From: Calditrichales bacterium
GTDB taxonomy: Bacteria; Calditrichota; Calditrichia; Calditrichales; J004
Assembly (NCBI GenBank): GCA_015493745.1
Contig: WGCN01000001.1
Coordinates: forward strand, 1-46,521
Direction of reading: 5' to 3'
Length of the DNA: 46,521 bases
Translations under genes and position numbers: made by a program
Notes under the pieces: generated by a model
Told to the model about the DNA's origin: nothing
What the model saw: only the letters and a program-made list of their open reading frames with translations
Database searches by the model: none
Part shown: in pieces, positions 26,208 through 35,014 of the stretch
Layout of the letters: each line of letters opens with the position of its first letter
Position numbering within the stretch: the first letter of the stretch is position 1

Positions 26208-26792
26208 ATGTTTATAAACTGGGCATTGCAGGAAATCAATCTCAAAATTGTATACTATGGTCCGGGTATGAGTGGCAAAACAACCAATCTGGAATATATC
26301 CATTCCAAACTGGATCCCTCATTAACCGGTGATTTGGTTTCGCTCAAAACAAAAGAAGACCGAACCATATTTTTCGACTTCATGCAAATTGAGGTTGGAA
26401 AAATCAAGGGTAAAAAACCCAAGTTCAATCTGTATACGGTGCCGGGGCAGGTCTATTATGCTTCCAGCCGTAAGGTGATTTTGAATGGCGTGGACGGTAT
26501 CGTGTTTGTTGCCGATTCGCAACCCCACCGAATGGAAGCAAACATCGAAACCCTGCTTGACCTGGAAAGTAACCTGAAGGCGGACGGACAATCCCTGGAG
26601 AGTTTTCCCTGGGCCATACAGTACAATAAGCGAGATCTTCCCGGTGTGGAATCCCTGGATGTGCTTCAAAAGCGGTTAAACTTTTTTAATGTACCTTCCT
26701 TTGAAGGCGTGGCCGTTAAAGGGGATGGTGTTTTTAGCACGCTTAAATCGGTTATTAACCTTGTTGTACAAAATGTACAGGATCAACTTTAG
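26208..26792 (+). CDS. MglA-like small GTPase
   Basis: A 194-residue Ras-like GTPase of the MglA family. The P-loop is GPGMSGKTT (residues 18-26), the switch I region contains DRTIFFDF (51-58), and the base-recognition motif is NKRD (140-143). The DxxG motif is replaced by TVPGQ (77-81), the hallmark of MglA proteins, which rely on MglB for hydrolysis. MglA-GTP marks the leading pole and drives gliding or pilus polarity in Myxococcus. It is the last gene of the cluster; a strong terminator follows directly. Confidence 0.9.
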   Translation: MFINWALQEINLKIVYYGPGMSGKTTNLEYIHSKLDPSLTGDLVSLKTKEDRTIFFDFMQIEVGKIKGKKPKFNLYTVPGQVYYASSRKVILNGVDGIVFVADSQPHRMEANIETLLDLESNLKADGQSLESFPWAIQYNKRDLPGVESLDVLQKRLNFFNVPSFEGVAVKGDGVFSTLKSVINLVVQNVQDQL

Positions 26793-26797
26793 TCATC

Positions 26798-26822
26798 AAG
26801 CTGCCTGAGGGCAGCTTTTTTT
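26798..26822 (+). terminator. Rho-independent terminator after the MglA-like gene
   Basis: AAGCTGCC (26798-26805) and GGCAGCTT (26810-26817) form a perfect 8-bp stem with a TGAG loop, followed by a T-run to 26822. It closes the signalling operon. Confidence 0.9.
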
Positions 26823-26855
26823 ATTTGCCATGCATTCCCAACAGGTATCAGTTCC

Positions 26856-28145
26856 TTGAAAGAAAATAAAAAAGAAGTATTCGCCTGGGTACTCTATGAT
26901 TTTGCCAATACTTCCTTCAGCGTTATCATGGTTACGGTGGTTTTTGCCGTCTATTTTCGTGATTATATCGTGGGTGAAATTTCGCTAAATATTCCCGGAC
27001 TGCCCAACAATCCCGGGGATTTTTTATGGAGTATTGCCGGGTCGTTGTCCATGTTTCTTGTGGCCCTGACCAGTCCGATACTCGGAGCGGCGGCCGACTA
27101 TTCCAACCGTAAAAAGTGGTTCGTCTTTTTCTATTCCTTTTTATGCATCAGCTCGACCATTTTACTTTATTTCCCGGGCGAGGGGATGATTTTTACGGCC
27201 ATGGCCCTGTTTGTACTGGCCAATTTCGGTTTTGAAGGTTCCCTGGTTTTCTACAACGCTTTTTTACCTAAAATTGCCCGTCCCGAAAATATCGGCCGTA
27301 TCTCCGGTTCCGGTTTCGCTTTCGGCTATGTCGGTGCCATTATTAGCCTGTTGATCGCACTCTTTTATGCCAACCTGGCCAGTGACACCGGTGACATTAC
27401 GGCCATGGCCCCCAGCTTTGTTTGGGCGGCTTTGTTCTTTTTTATTTTTTCTCTCCCTTTTTACTTTTGGGTGGATGAACCACCGATGATTGTTGAACGG
27501 AAACATCAGAACTATATCCGTATCGGTATTTTGAGAACGGTCGAGACCATAAAAAAACTACGGCGTTTCCCCCAGTTATTGCGTTTCCTGGGCGCGTACT
27601 TTGTCTATATCGACGGGGTGAATACGGTGATGTTTTTCGGAGCTCTGTTTGCAACGCAAACATTGGGTTTTACCATGGTGGAAGTAATCATCTTCTTTGC
27701 CATTACCCAATTCGCGGCCATTATCGGCGCCTTTGGTCTGGGCAGTCTGAGTGACCGCATAGGCGCCAAGCCAACGATAAACATTACCCTGGTTATGTGG
27801 GTGGTGGTTACGGTGGGCGCTTATTTTTCCTATGATGCTTTCAGTTTTTATATTGTAGGGCTTATCGCCGGGGCGGCCATGGGGGCCTCACAGGCCGCCA
27901 GCCGGGTGTTGATGGCTCATTTCATACCCCGGGGTATGGAAGCGGAGTTTTATGGATTCTATGCCCTGATGGGCAAATTCTCCGCCATTCTCGGCCCCTT
28001 GGTTTTCGGGCTCATCTCTTCGGTGACCGGTTCGCAGCGCCTGGCGGTTCTCTCCATTTCACTTTTCTTCATCTCCGGCTATATTCTGTTGCAGCGCGTT
28101 GATACCCGGGTTAATTACAAGGATGCGCACATTATAAATTCATAG
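26856..28145 (+). CDS. MFS transporter, UMF1 (Atg22-like) family
   Basis: A 429-residue membrane protein with about 12 hydrophobic segments. The N-terminal FAWVLYDFANTSFSV motif and SPILGAAADYSNRKK loop are typical of the UMF1/Atg22 branch of the major facilitator superfamily; Atg22 exports amino acids from yeast vacuoles, and bacterial substrates are unknown. The second half has the matching loop GLGSLSDRIGAK. I use the TTG at 26856 since it places the family motif at the usual distance from the N-terminus; ribosome-binding is weak (ACAGGT). It follows the terminator at 26822, so it starts a new unit. Confidence 0.85.
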   Translation: MKENKKEVFAWVLYDFANTSFSVIMVTVVFAVYFRDYIVGEISLNIPGLPNNPGDFLWSIAGSLSMFLVALTSPILGAAADYSNRKKWFVFFYSFLCISSTILLYFPGEGMIFTAMALFVLANFGFEGSLVFYNAFLPKIARPENIGRISGSGFAFGYVGAIISLLIALFYANLASDTGDITAMAPSFVWAALFFFIFSLPFYFWVDEPPMIVERKHQNYIRIGILRTVETIKKLRRFPQLLRFLGAYFVYIDGVNTVMFFGALFATQTLGFTMVEVIIFFAITQFAAIIGAFGLGSLSDRIGAKPTINITLVMWVVVTVGAYFSYDAFSFYIVGLIAGAAMGASQAASRVLMAHFIPRGMEAEFYGFYALMGKFSAILGPLVFGLISSVTGSQRLAVLSISLFFISGYILLQRVDTRVNYKDAHIINS

Positions 28146-28165
28146 CATGGATTTCCACGCCGTAT

Positions 28166-29092
28166 ATGAAAAATATATTGTTATACTTCGCTAAAATAAC
28201 TAAATTCGCGCTTCTCTGTTTTGTTCTTTGCAGCTTATCCCTGAAGGCGCAAACCGCTACCCGGACGTATGAAGGCTTCCTGGTTTTTCATTATCCCCTG
28301 AAACAACAGGCTTTGATGGATGAACTGGTGAAAAAAACAAAGCTACGCCTGGATGGTATTCGAACCTTCTTTGAGACGGATTCCATAGAGCCGGTACAGA
28401 TATACTTTACCCGGTTTGAAAAAACCTACCAGTCCTTTACCCAAAAAGGTCTGCCGGAATGGAGTCAGGCCGTGGCCATCGCCTCGCGGAGAACGGTGAT
28501 CATCAAGATGACCACCGCCGACGAGATACAGCGCTTGCCCGAGGTCTTTATTCATGAACTGGTGCATATCTTTCTTTATGACTATGCGCACGCCGATATC
28601 CCGGTGTGGATACATGAAGGTATCGCCCAAAAACTGAGTAAAACACAGCTTACGCTTGATGAAAAACTGCGTATAGGCAATGCCCTGGCCGGTAACTATA
28701 TCATCCCTTTTGAGGAAATGGACAGCCTGCTCACCTTTGGAAAAGTCAAGGCGGATCTGGCCTATTCCCTGGCCTATACGGGTATCGATTACCTGATGCA
28801 TGAATATGGCCGGGACAAAGTGCGTCGTCTGTTGTATGACTGGGATAATCGCAAGGATTATGACGGAAATTTTTTAGCCGTTTTCGGCAGCGACTATATT
28901 GATTTTGAGATAAACTGGTACCGCTGGCTCAATGACCGGTTCCGCTGGATGGTACTTTTAAATGTGGAAAATATTGTCCTGTTTATTTTCGTTCTGTTGC
29001 TGGTAGCCGCGTTTTTGGCCGTAAAAAGGCGTAACTATAAAAAGCGTGCCTATTGGGAGGCAATGGAAGAAACGGATGCAGAGGACTTTTAA
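28166..29092 (+). CDS. Membrane-anchored peptidase MA-like metalloprotease
   Basis: A 308-residue protein with a signal peptide ending near LKAQ. The zinc site is His130-Glu131-xx-His134 (FIHELVH) with the third ligand Glu151 in WIHEGIAQ, spacing typical of the gluzincin (MA) clan. A single membrane segment at about 268-288 ([16 protein letters not shown]) is followed by a basic cytoplasmic tail, so the catalytic domain should face the periplasm. Substrates are not known to me. The gene is 20 bases after the transporter and followed closely by the decarboxylase gene. Confidence 0.8.
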   Translation: MKNILLYFAKITKFALLCFVLCSLSLKAQTATRTYEGFLVFHYPLKQQALMDELVKKTKLRLDGIRTFFETDSIEPVQIYFTRFEKTYQSFTQKGLPEWSQAVAIASRRTVIIKMTTADEIQRLPEVFIHELVHIFLYDYAHADIPVWIHEGIAQKLSKTQLTLDEKLRIGNALAGNYIIPFEEMDSLLTFGKVKADLAYSLAYTGIDYLMHEYGRDKVRRLLYDWDNRKDYDGNFLAVFGSDYIDFEINWYRWLNDRFRWMVLLNVENIVLFIFVLLLVAAFLAVKRRNYKKRAYWEAMEETDAEDF

Positions 29093-29106
29093 GGAGAACT
29101 CTTGTC

Positions 29107-29652
29107 ATGTATGTGCCTAAAAAAATATTTTTTACCCGGGGGCTGGGAATACACAAAGAAAAACTAACCAGTTTTGAACTGGCCCTGCGTCATGCGGGGA
29201 TAGCGCCGTTTAATCTTGTGGGGGTTTCCAGTATTTGTCCCGCCGGATGCCGTATTGTATCGGCGGAGGAGGGTTTGAAAGAACTGGTGCCCGGGCAAAT
29301 AGTTCACGCCGTTTACAGTAAGACAGAGACCAATGAGCCACAACGTCTGATCGCCTCCTCGATCGGTCTGGCGCGTCCCCGGGATGAAAAAGCCTATGGC
29401 TATCTGAGCGAACATCACGATTTTGGAGAAACGGCCGAACAATCGGGTAATTACGCCGAGGATTTGGCCGCCGAAATGCTGGCCACCATCCTGGGCGTTG
29501 AATTTGATCCCGATTCATCCTGGGATGAAAAACGGCAGATATGGACCATATCGAATAAAATTGTTGAAAGCCGCAACATAACACAGGCCGCGCGCGGTGA
29601 TGAAAACGGGCGCTGGACAACCGTGGTGACGGCCGCTATCCTGTTACCGTAA
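29107..29652 (+). CDS. Pyruvoyl-dependent arginine decarboxylase
   Basis: A 181-residue proenzyme of the PvlArgDC family, which decarboxylates arginine to agmatine using a pyruvoyl group formed by self-cleavage. The cleavage site is Ser41-Ser42 in [10 protein letters not shown]; upstream is the conserved [13 protein letters not shown] region, and later EHHDFGET and the AEDLAAEML helix. The frame is open from 29053, but ATG 29107 fits the family N-terminus and has AAGGAG at 29091-29096. It acts with the agmatinase encoded 10 bases downstream. This pyruvoyl type is less common in bacteria than the PLP type. Confidence 0.92.
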   Translation: MYVPKKIFFTRGLGIHKEKLTSFELALRHAGIAPFNLVGVSSICPAGCRIVSAEEGLKELVPGQIVHAVYSKTETNEPQRLIASSIGLARPRDEKAYGYLSEHHDFGETAEQSGNYAEDLAAEMLATILGVEFDPDSSWDEKRQIWTISNKIVESRNITQAARGDENGRWTTVVTAAILLP

Positions 29653-29662
29653 GAACCGAGAT

Positions 29663-30517
29663 ATGAACACGACTTTTTTAGGGATAGAAGAAAAGTACAG
29701 CACTTATGACGAGGCTGCCTGTGTGGTTTTGCCGGTGCCCTATGAGCAAACCACCAGTTATGGTTCCGGAACCGCCAACGGACCGGCCGCCATTTTGGAG
29801 GCTTCCGCTTATGTGGAGCTTTATGATGAGGTGTATGGTACCGAGGTTTATAAAAAAGGCATACATACCGACGCGCCTCTGTCATTTACCGGAAAGGTTG
29901 AACAGGACTTTGAAAAGATTACCCGCCGGGTTGCCGGGCATCTGCGGCAAAATAAGTTTGTGGTGGCCCTGGGTGGAGAACACTCGGTCAGCTATCCGCT
30001 TTACCGTGCCTATCATGAATTTTTTCCGGATATGACCGTCGTCCAGTTTGACGCCCATTCCGATCTGAGGGAAAGTTATGAAGGGAGTATCTACTCCCAT
30101 GCCTCGGTGATGAAACGGATCTATACTTTGAACCGGCGGCTGTTTCAAATAGGCATACGCTCACAGTGTGCGGAAGAGGCCTCCTTCATAAAACAAGAGG
30201 CTATTCATACGCTGTATGCCCATGAAACGCGGAGCGAATGGCCGCAAATTGTATCTAAAATAAGTGGAAACATCTATATATCCTTTGATGTCGATTTTTG
30301 GGATCCGGCGATAATGCCGGCCACGGGCACACCGGAACCCGGAGGTTTTTTTTGGGATGAAACCATGCTTTTTTTGGAAGAACTGTTCAGGGCCGGAAAT
30401 GTTGTGGGATGCGATGTGGTGGAACTCAGTCCGCTAAAGGGGCTGACCCATCCGGATTTCACCGTGGCCAAACTTGTGCATAAGTTAATCACCTTAAAAT
30501 TAAAAGAGTATACATGA
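29663..30517 (+). CDS. speB: Agmatinase (ureohydrolase family)
   Basis: A 284-residue ureohydrolase with a complete dinuclear manganese site: His107 (GGEHSVS), Asp130, His132 and Asp134 (DAHSD), Asp209 and Asp211 (SFDVDFWDP). The GTGTPEPGG motif follows, as in agmatinases. It would split agmatine into putrescine and urea. The adjacent arginine decarboxylase makes agmatinase more likely than arginase or formiminoglutamase. Its end overlaps the GH57 gene by four bases (ATGA at 30514-30517). Confidence 0.92.
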   Translation: MNTTFLGIEEKYSTYDEAACVVLPVPYEQTTSYGSGTANGPAAILEASAYVELYDEVYGTEVYKKGIHTDAPLSFTGKVEQDFEKITRRVAGHLRQNKFVVALGGEHSVSYPLYRAYHEFFPDMTVVQFDAHSDLRESYEGSIYSHASVMKRIYTLNRRLFQIGIRSQCAEEASFIKQEAIHTLYAHETRSEWPQIVSKISGNIYISFDVDFWDPAIMPATGTPEPGGFFWDETMLFLEELFRAGNVVGCDVVELSPLKGLTHPDFTVAKLVHKLITLKLKEYT

Positions 30518-32652
30518 AACGTGTAAAGTTTGTATTTGGCATACACAACCATCAACCGGTTGGTAATTTTGATTTTGTTTTCGAAGAGGCTTACCAGAAG
30601 TCCTATTTACCCTTTTTACAGGTTTTGGAAAGGCATCCCAAAATCCGTATCGCCATTCACTTTACCGGTATCCTGCTGGACTGGCTGGAGGAACACCATC
30701 CCGAGTTGCTGGAGCTGGTAAAGCGCCTGCGGGAGCGCGGCCAACTGGAAATAATGAGCGGAGGCTATTATGAACCGATCATATCGGTTATTCCGCCCAG
30801 GGATCGTCTTGGTCAAATTGAAAAGCTGACCCGCCGTGTAAAAGAGCTTTTCAACTATGACGCCAGTGGCATGTGGCTGGCCGAGCGGGTTTGGGAACCG
30901 ACGTTGCCGACCACCCTGTCCGAAGCCGGGATAAAATATACCGTGGTTGATGATACCCATTTTAAATATGCCGGGCTGAAAGATGAAGACCTGACGGGAT
31001 ACTACACCAGCGAAGACCTGGGCAATCCCATCAATCTTTTTCCTATCAGCAAGGATTTACGCTATACCATTCCCTTTCAGGATCCCCAGGCCACCATTGA
31101 TGTGCTGCGCGGTCTGGCAACGGAAGAGGGTGAGAATGTACTGGTTTTTGCCGATGACGGCGAAAAGTTCGGGGTGTGGCCCGATACCTACAAACATGTT
31201 TACGAAGATCAATGGCTGGAACGTTTTTTTACCGTTCTGGAACAGAATCTGGACTGGATAGAGATGACTACCTTTGATGAGGTACTCAAGAACACAGCTC
31301 CCAAAGGCAGTGTTTACCTGCCAACGGCCTCCTATGCCGAGATGATGCACTGGGCCTTGTTCCGGAAAACCTATAAGGCTTATGAGGATTTTGAACACTA
31401 CCTTAAAGACCACAATATGTATGATGATGTGGGCATTTTTGTGCGTGGCGGGTTCTGGCGTAATTTTATGACCAAGTATCCGGAAGTAAATATCATGCAT
31501 AAAAAAATGCTCAGGATCAGCGATAAGCTGTGGCGTTACCGGGAAAAACATCCCCGGGCGATACAGGAGGCCTTTGACGCCTTGTGGGCCGGACAGTGTA
31601 ACTGCCCCTTTTGGCATGGTGTTTTCGGCGGCCTTTATCTGAGTCATCTGCGTTTTGCTATTTTTCAAAGCCTGATCCGCGCGGAAAAAATTGTCTCCGC
31701 ATTGCAGCCGGATATACTGGCCCCCTATGAAGAGTCGGATTTTGACAAAGACGGCTTTATAGAGGTCTTGATGGAAACGCCGGTTCATGATCTTTATCTC
31801 AAACCCTCCGAAGGGGGGATGGTTATCGAATATGATTTTAAACCCTGTGAAAAAAATCTGGCCGATACCATGAGCCGCCGGGAGGAGGGATATCATCATA
31901 ACCTGGCCCGGGCCAAGGTGGTTGGCGTCGATGAGATCAATAATGACGGCACCGCCAGTATTCATGATCTTGTTTTGGCCAAGGAACCCGGTTTGGAGAA
32001 ATATTTAGTTTATGATGATTACGAGCGAAAATCCCTGATCGATCATTTCCTTGACCCGCAAACGACGGTTGATGATTTCTATGCCGGAAATTACCGGGAA
32101 TGTGGTGATTTTGTTAAGGGCCGCTATGAAATAACGGGCCATGAGGTTGCTGCGGAAACCGTTCAGGTTACCCTCCGGCGTGAAGGTGAGGTAAAGTGTG
32201 ATGGTCAGACCTGGCCGGTTGTGCTTGAGAAAAAAATTACGCTTTGGCGGGAAAGTGGCCGAATGGATGTCGGGTATCGTATACAAAATAATTCTCCGCA
32301 ACCCCTTCGATGCCGTTTTGCCGTGGAATTTAACTACGGCTTACAGGCCGGCCATGCCGATGATCGCTACTATTATCTGGAGAGGGGTAAGCCGGAGAAC
32401 CCCTATCTTGACGCCGTCGGTTTGCTGGAAAATCAGAAGTTCATCGGTTTACGCGATAAGTATATGAAAATAGACGTGCGTTTAAGCACCGGCGGTAGCG
32501 GCAGCTATTGGCGTTTACCGGTGGAAACCATATCTTTATCGGAAGCGGGCTTCGAAAAGGTGTATCAAAGCTCTGCCGTGCTGCCTGTTTGGGACATAAC
32601 TGTTGAAAAGGATGTCGAATTTACCATAACACAAATGGTGGAAAAAATATAA
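30514..32652 (+). CDS. GH57 family alpha-amylase/4-alpha-glucanotransferase
   Basis: A 712-residue GH57 enzyme of the 4-alpha-glucanotransferase/amylase A type. The N-terminal (beta/alpha)7 barrel contains GIHNHQPVGNF (residues 9-19), GGYYEP, the nucleophile Glu124 in WLAERVWEP and the acid/base Asp in FADDGEKFG (Asp214 or Asp215). Helical DUF1925-like and C-terminal beta DUF1926-like domains follow, completing the architecture of the Thermococcus litoralis enzyme. There is no signal peptide, so it should act in the cytoplasm on glycogen or maltodextrins. It may be transferase or hydrolase; sequence alone cannot separate them. Confidence 0.9.
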   Translation: MKRVKFVFGIHNHQPVGNFDFVFEEAYQKSYLPFLQVLERHPKIRIAIHFTGILLDWLEEHHPELLELVKRLRERGQLEIMSGGYYEPIISVIPPRDRLGQIEKLTRRVKELFNYDASGMWLAERVWEPTLPTTLSEAGIKYTVVDDTHFKYAGLKDEDLTGYYTSEDLGNPINLFPISKDLRYTIPFQDPQATIDVLRGLATEEGENVLVFADDGEKFGVWPDTYKHVYEDQWLERFFTVLEQNLDWIEMTTFDEVLKNTAPKGSVYLPTASYAEMMHWALFRKTYKAYEDFEHYLKDHNMYDDVGIFVRGGFWRNFMTKYPEVNIMHKKMLRISDKLWRYREKHPRAIQEAFDALWAGQCNCPFWHGVFGGLYLSHLRFAIFQSLIRAEKIVSALQPDILAPYEESDFDKDGFIEVLMETPVHDLYLKPSEGGMVIEYDFKPCEKNLADTMSRREEGYHHNLARAKVVGVDEINNDGTASIHDLVLAKEPGLEKYLVYDDYERKSLIDHFLDPQTTVDDFYAGNYRECGDFVKGRYEITGHEVAAETVQVTLRREGEVKCDGQTWPVVLEKKITLWRESGRMDVGYRIQNNSPQPLRCRFAVEFNYGLQAGHADDRYYYLERGKPENPYLDAVGLLENQKFIGLRDKYMKIDVRLSTGGSGSYWRLPVETISLSEAGFEKVYQSSAVLPVWDITVEKDVEFTITQMVEKI

Positions 32653-34272
32653 ATGCGTAAATATTTCCTGATTTTTCTGTTCTCGTTTTTTACTCTTTTT
32701 GCCGCTCATAGCTTATATAAAACCTATCCGCTGTGGCTGTTACCGTCATTTGATCAGGGTACGGCCCGTGAAATCCAGAAAATTAGCGAGGTGGTTGGCA
32801 TAACCAATGCCTATTATGTGGATTCGCTTGACCTGGACAAAACCGTTACCAGCGGTATTCAGGGTATGTTGGAGTCACTGGACCCGCACAGCCACTATTT
32901 TAGCCCCAGAGAGGGGCAGGCCAATGATGAAAGTTTTGACGGGAAATATCAGGGGGTCGGCATTCAGTATGATGTGATTGACGGGAAAATTAATGTTATT
33001 ACGGTGATACCCAATGCGCCCGCCGAACGGGTCGGGGTGCAAAGCGGTGACCATATTGTGGAAATCGATGGGAAAAGTGTGATCGGCATAGACCCCGCGG
33101 ATGTGCCTAAGCGTTTAAAAGGGCCGAAGGGAACAACGGTGAAGATCGGAGTCGAACGGAGTGGCTTTGATGAACTGCTCTATTTTACCCTGGAACGGGA
33201 CGAAATTCCCATTTTTACCATCAATACCTTTTTTATGGCCAATGACAGTACCGGTTATGTTTGGGTAAACCGCTTTGCCTCCACCACATCGGAGGAGCTG
33301 GAAAATGCCATGATCACAATGGAGCGTAACGGTATGAAACAGCTGGTGCTGGATCTGCGCGGCAACGGTGGCGGTTTTTTAAAGGAAGCAGTGAAAATGG
33401 TGGCCAAATTCATACCGGGACATAAGCTTGTGGTTTACACCAAGGGGCGCCTGCCGGAAACCGACAATGAATATTACACCGATGATTTCGGCCCGACCCA
33501 TACCCGTGATATTCCTTTAATCCTATTGATCAATGAGGCCAGCGCCAGTGCCTCGGAGATAGTTTCCGGCGCCTTGCAGGATTACGACCGGGCCCTGATC
33601 GTCGGTCAACACAGTTTTGGCAAGGGGCTGGTTCAGAATGAGTTTGAATTAAATGACGGAGCCCGTTTGCGATTGACGGTGTCAAAATATTATACTCCCA
33701 GCGGGCGCCTTATTCAAAGACCCTACAAGGATAAAAGCATTCAGGATTACTATAAGGATGCTTATGATTCCACTTCGGCCGTGTATGACTCGACAAAACG
33801 ACCGAAGTATCATACATCGGCGGGGCGCGTGGTGTATGGCGGCGGAGGTATTTCCCCTGATGTACCCGTTAAGTTGACAACGATCAGTCTGGAGCCTAAA
33901 CTGACGCAAAAACTGTATGGTAAACGCATTTTTTATGAGTTTGCCGCTGACTATGTGAACCGGCATAAGGCCATAAAAGACGATTTGGAAGAGTTTCTGA
34001 CAAATTTTTATTTGACCCGCGCCGAGTGGCAGCGTTTTAAAAAGCGGGCCGCGGAGGCCGATATTTCCGCAACAGACCGACAATGGCGGCATGATAAAGC
34101 CTTTTTGGCAAACCGCATCAAGGCGGAAATTGCCCGGAATATTTGGTCTTCCAAAGCCTATTGGCGGGTGATACTTGAGTATGACAATCAACTGGACAGA
34201 GCGCTGGCTTTGTTTGAAAAGGCGCGGGAATTCACACAGGCAGCAAAAAGGGCGCCTGAAAAAAGCGATTGA
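32653..34272 (+). CDS. S41 family C-terminal processing peptidase
   Basis: A 539-residue CtpA/Tsp-type protease. An N-terminal hydrophobic segment (about 4-22) acts as signal or anchor. A PDZ domain covers about 95-180 (YQGVGIQYDV, APAERVGVQSGD). The protease core has LVLDLRGNGGG at 231-241 and a Ser299/Lys324 catalytic dyad (SASEIVSGAL and SFGKGLV), with the spacing of E. coli Tsp Ser430/Lys455. A helical tail of about 150 residues follows. Such enzymes trim or degrade periplasmic proteins from their C-termini. It starts directly after the GH57 stop. The -35 box of the exbB promoter overlaps its stop codon. Confidence 0.9.
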   Translation: MRKYFLIFLFSFFTLFAAHSLYKTYPLWLLPSFDQGTAREIQKISEVVGITNAYYVDSLDLDKTVTSGIQGMLESLDPHSHYFSPREGQANDESFDGKYQGVGIQYDVIDGKINVITVIPNAPAERVGVQSGDHIVEIDGKSVIGIDPADVPKRLKGPKGTTVKIGVERSGFDELLYFTLERDEIPIFTINTFFMANDSTGYVWVNRFASTTSEELENAMITMERNGMKQLVLDLRGNGGGFLKEAVKMVAKFIPGHKLVVYTKGRLPETDNEYYTDDFGPTHTRDIPLILLINEASASASEIVSGALQDYDRALIVGQHSFGKGLVQNEFELNDGARLRLTVSKYYTPSGRLIQRPYKDKSIQDYYKDAYDSTSAVYDSTKRPKYHTSAGRVVYGGGGISPDVPVKLTTISLEPKLTQKLYGKRIFYEFAADYVNRHKAIKDDLEEFLTNFYLTRAEWQRFKKRAAEADISATDRQWRHDKAFLANRIKAEIARNIWSSKAYWRVILEYDNQLDRALALFEKAREFTQAAKRAPEKSD

Positions 34273-34297
34273 CTTTATAAGGTGAAAATAGTATACT
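34269..34297 (+). promoter_or_regulatory. Near-consensus promoter of the exbB-exbD-exbD-tonB operon
   Basis: TTGACT (34269-34274) and TATACT (34292-34297) are separated by exactly 17 bases; each is one mismatch from consensus. Transcription would begin near 34304, giving a leader of about 65 bases. The -35 box overlaps the stop codon of the upstream peptidase gene. Confidence 0.75.
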
Positions 34298-34329
34298 TAG
34301 GCCTCGAAAGAAATCAAACTCACCTTATA
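34276..34329. promoter_or_regulatory. Paired 10-bp inverted operator around the exbB transcription start
   Basis: TATAAGGTGA (34276-34285) and TCACCTTATA (34320-34329) are perfect reverse complements. The left arm fills the promoter spacer, the right arm lies in the start of the leader; the centres are 44 bp apart, about four helical turns, so both face the same side of DNA. This fits a dual operator bound by a repressor, but no regulator is identified. Confidence 0.55.
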
Positions 34330-34368
34330 TATTCTATAAACATTATTATTTAATTAGGAGTAAGTAGT

Positions 34369-34989
34369 ATGGCAGGATTGGTTGACCTCTTTAATCAGGG
34401 TGGTGCGTTTATGTGGCCTATTTTGGTGCTTTTCGCGCTCGGACTGGGATTTGTAATTGAACGGTTTTATACCCTGACCCGTGCATCTGTGAATACACGT
34501 AAATTTTTGGCCCGCTTACATAACGCCCTTCAGGAGGGTGGTATTGAAGGCGCCGCGGCTGTATGTGAGCAAACCCCCGGTCCTGTGGCAGCTATTTTAC
34601 ATGCCGGTCTGGCCCGTGCCGATAAAGGCCTTGAAAGTGTGGAAAAATCTATAACCAACGCCGGTTCCATCGAAATGGCTTTCCTGGAGCGTGGTATGGT
34701 GGTGCTTTCCACGGTAATTGTTTTGGCGCCGATGCTTGGATTTACCGGAACGGTTGCCGGTATGGTGGATGCTTTCGACGCTATTAAGAAAGCTAATGAT
34801 ATTTCACCCGCCGTTGTGGCCGGTGGTATTTCAAAAGCTTTGTTAACCACTTTGTTCGGACTGGTTGTTGCTATGACGATTCAGGTGTTTTTCAACTACT
34901 TCACATCTAAAATTGACAGGTTGATCCTTGATATGGAAGAATCTTCCATTGAACTGATGGACGCTTTAGTTGAACTTGAAAACAAATAA
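34369..34989 (+). CDS. exbB: MotA/TolQ/ExbB proton channel family protein
   Basis: A 206-residue inner-membrane protein with three membrane segments (about 14-33, 105-130 and 155-178). Helix 2-3 regions carry the family signature: LSTVIVLAPMLGFTGTVAGM, then AVVAGGISKALLTTLFGL. ExbB pentamers with ExbD form the ion channel that powers TonB or related proteins. GGAG at 34357-34360 serves the ATG. With two ExbD genes and tonB following, ExbB is a better name than TolQ or MotA. Confidence 0.88.
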   Translation: MAGLVDLFNQGGAFMWPILVLFALGLGFVIERFYTLTRASVNTRKFLARLHNALQEGGIEGAAAVCEQTPGPVAAILHAGLARADKGLESVEKSITNAGSIEMAFLERGMVVLSTVIVLAPMLGFTGTVAGMVDAFDAIKKANDISPAVVAGGISKALLTTLFGLVVAMTIQVFFNYFTSKIDRLILDMEESSIELMDALVELENK

Positions 34990-35014
34990 ATCACAGCAGA
35001 AGGCTTAAATCATT

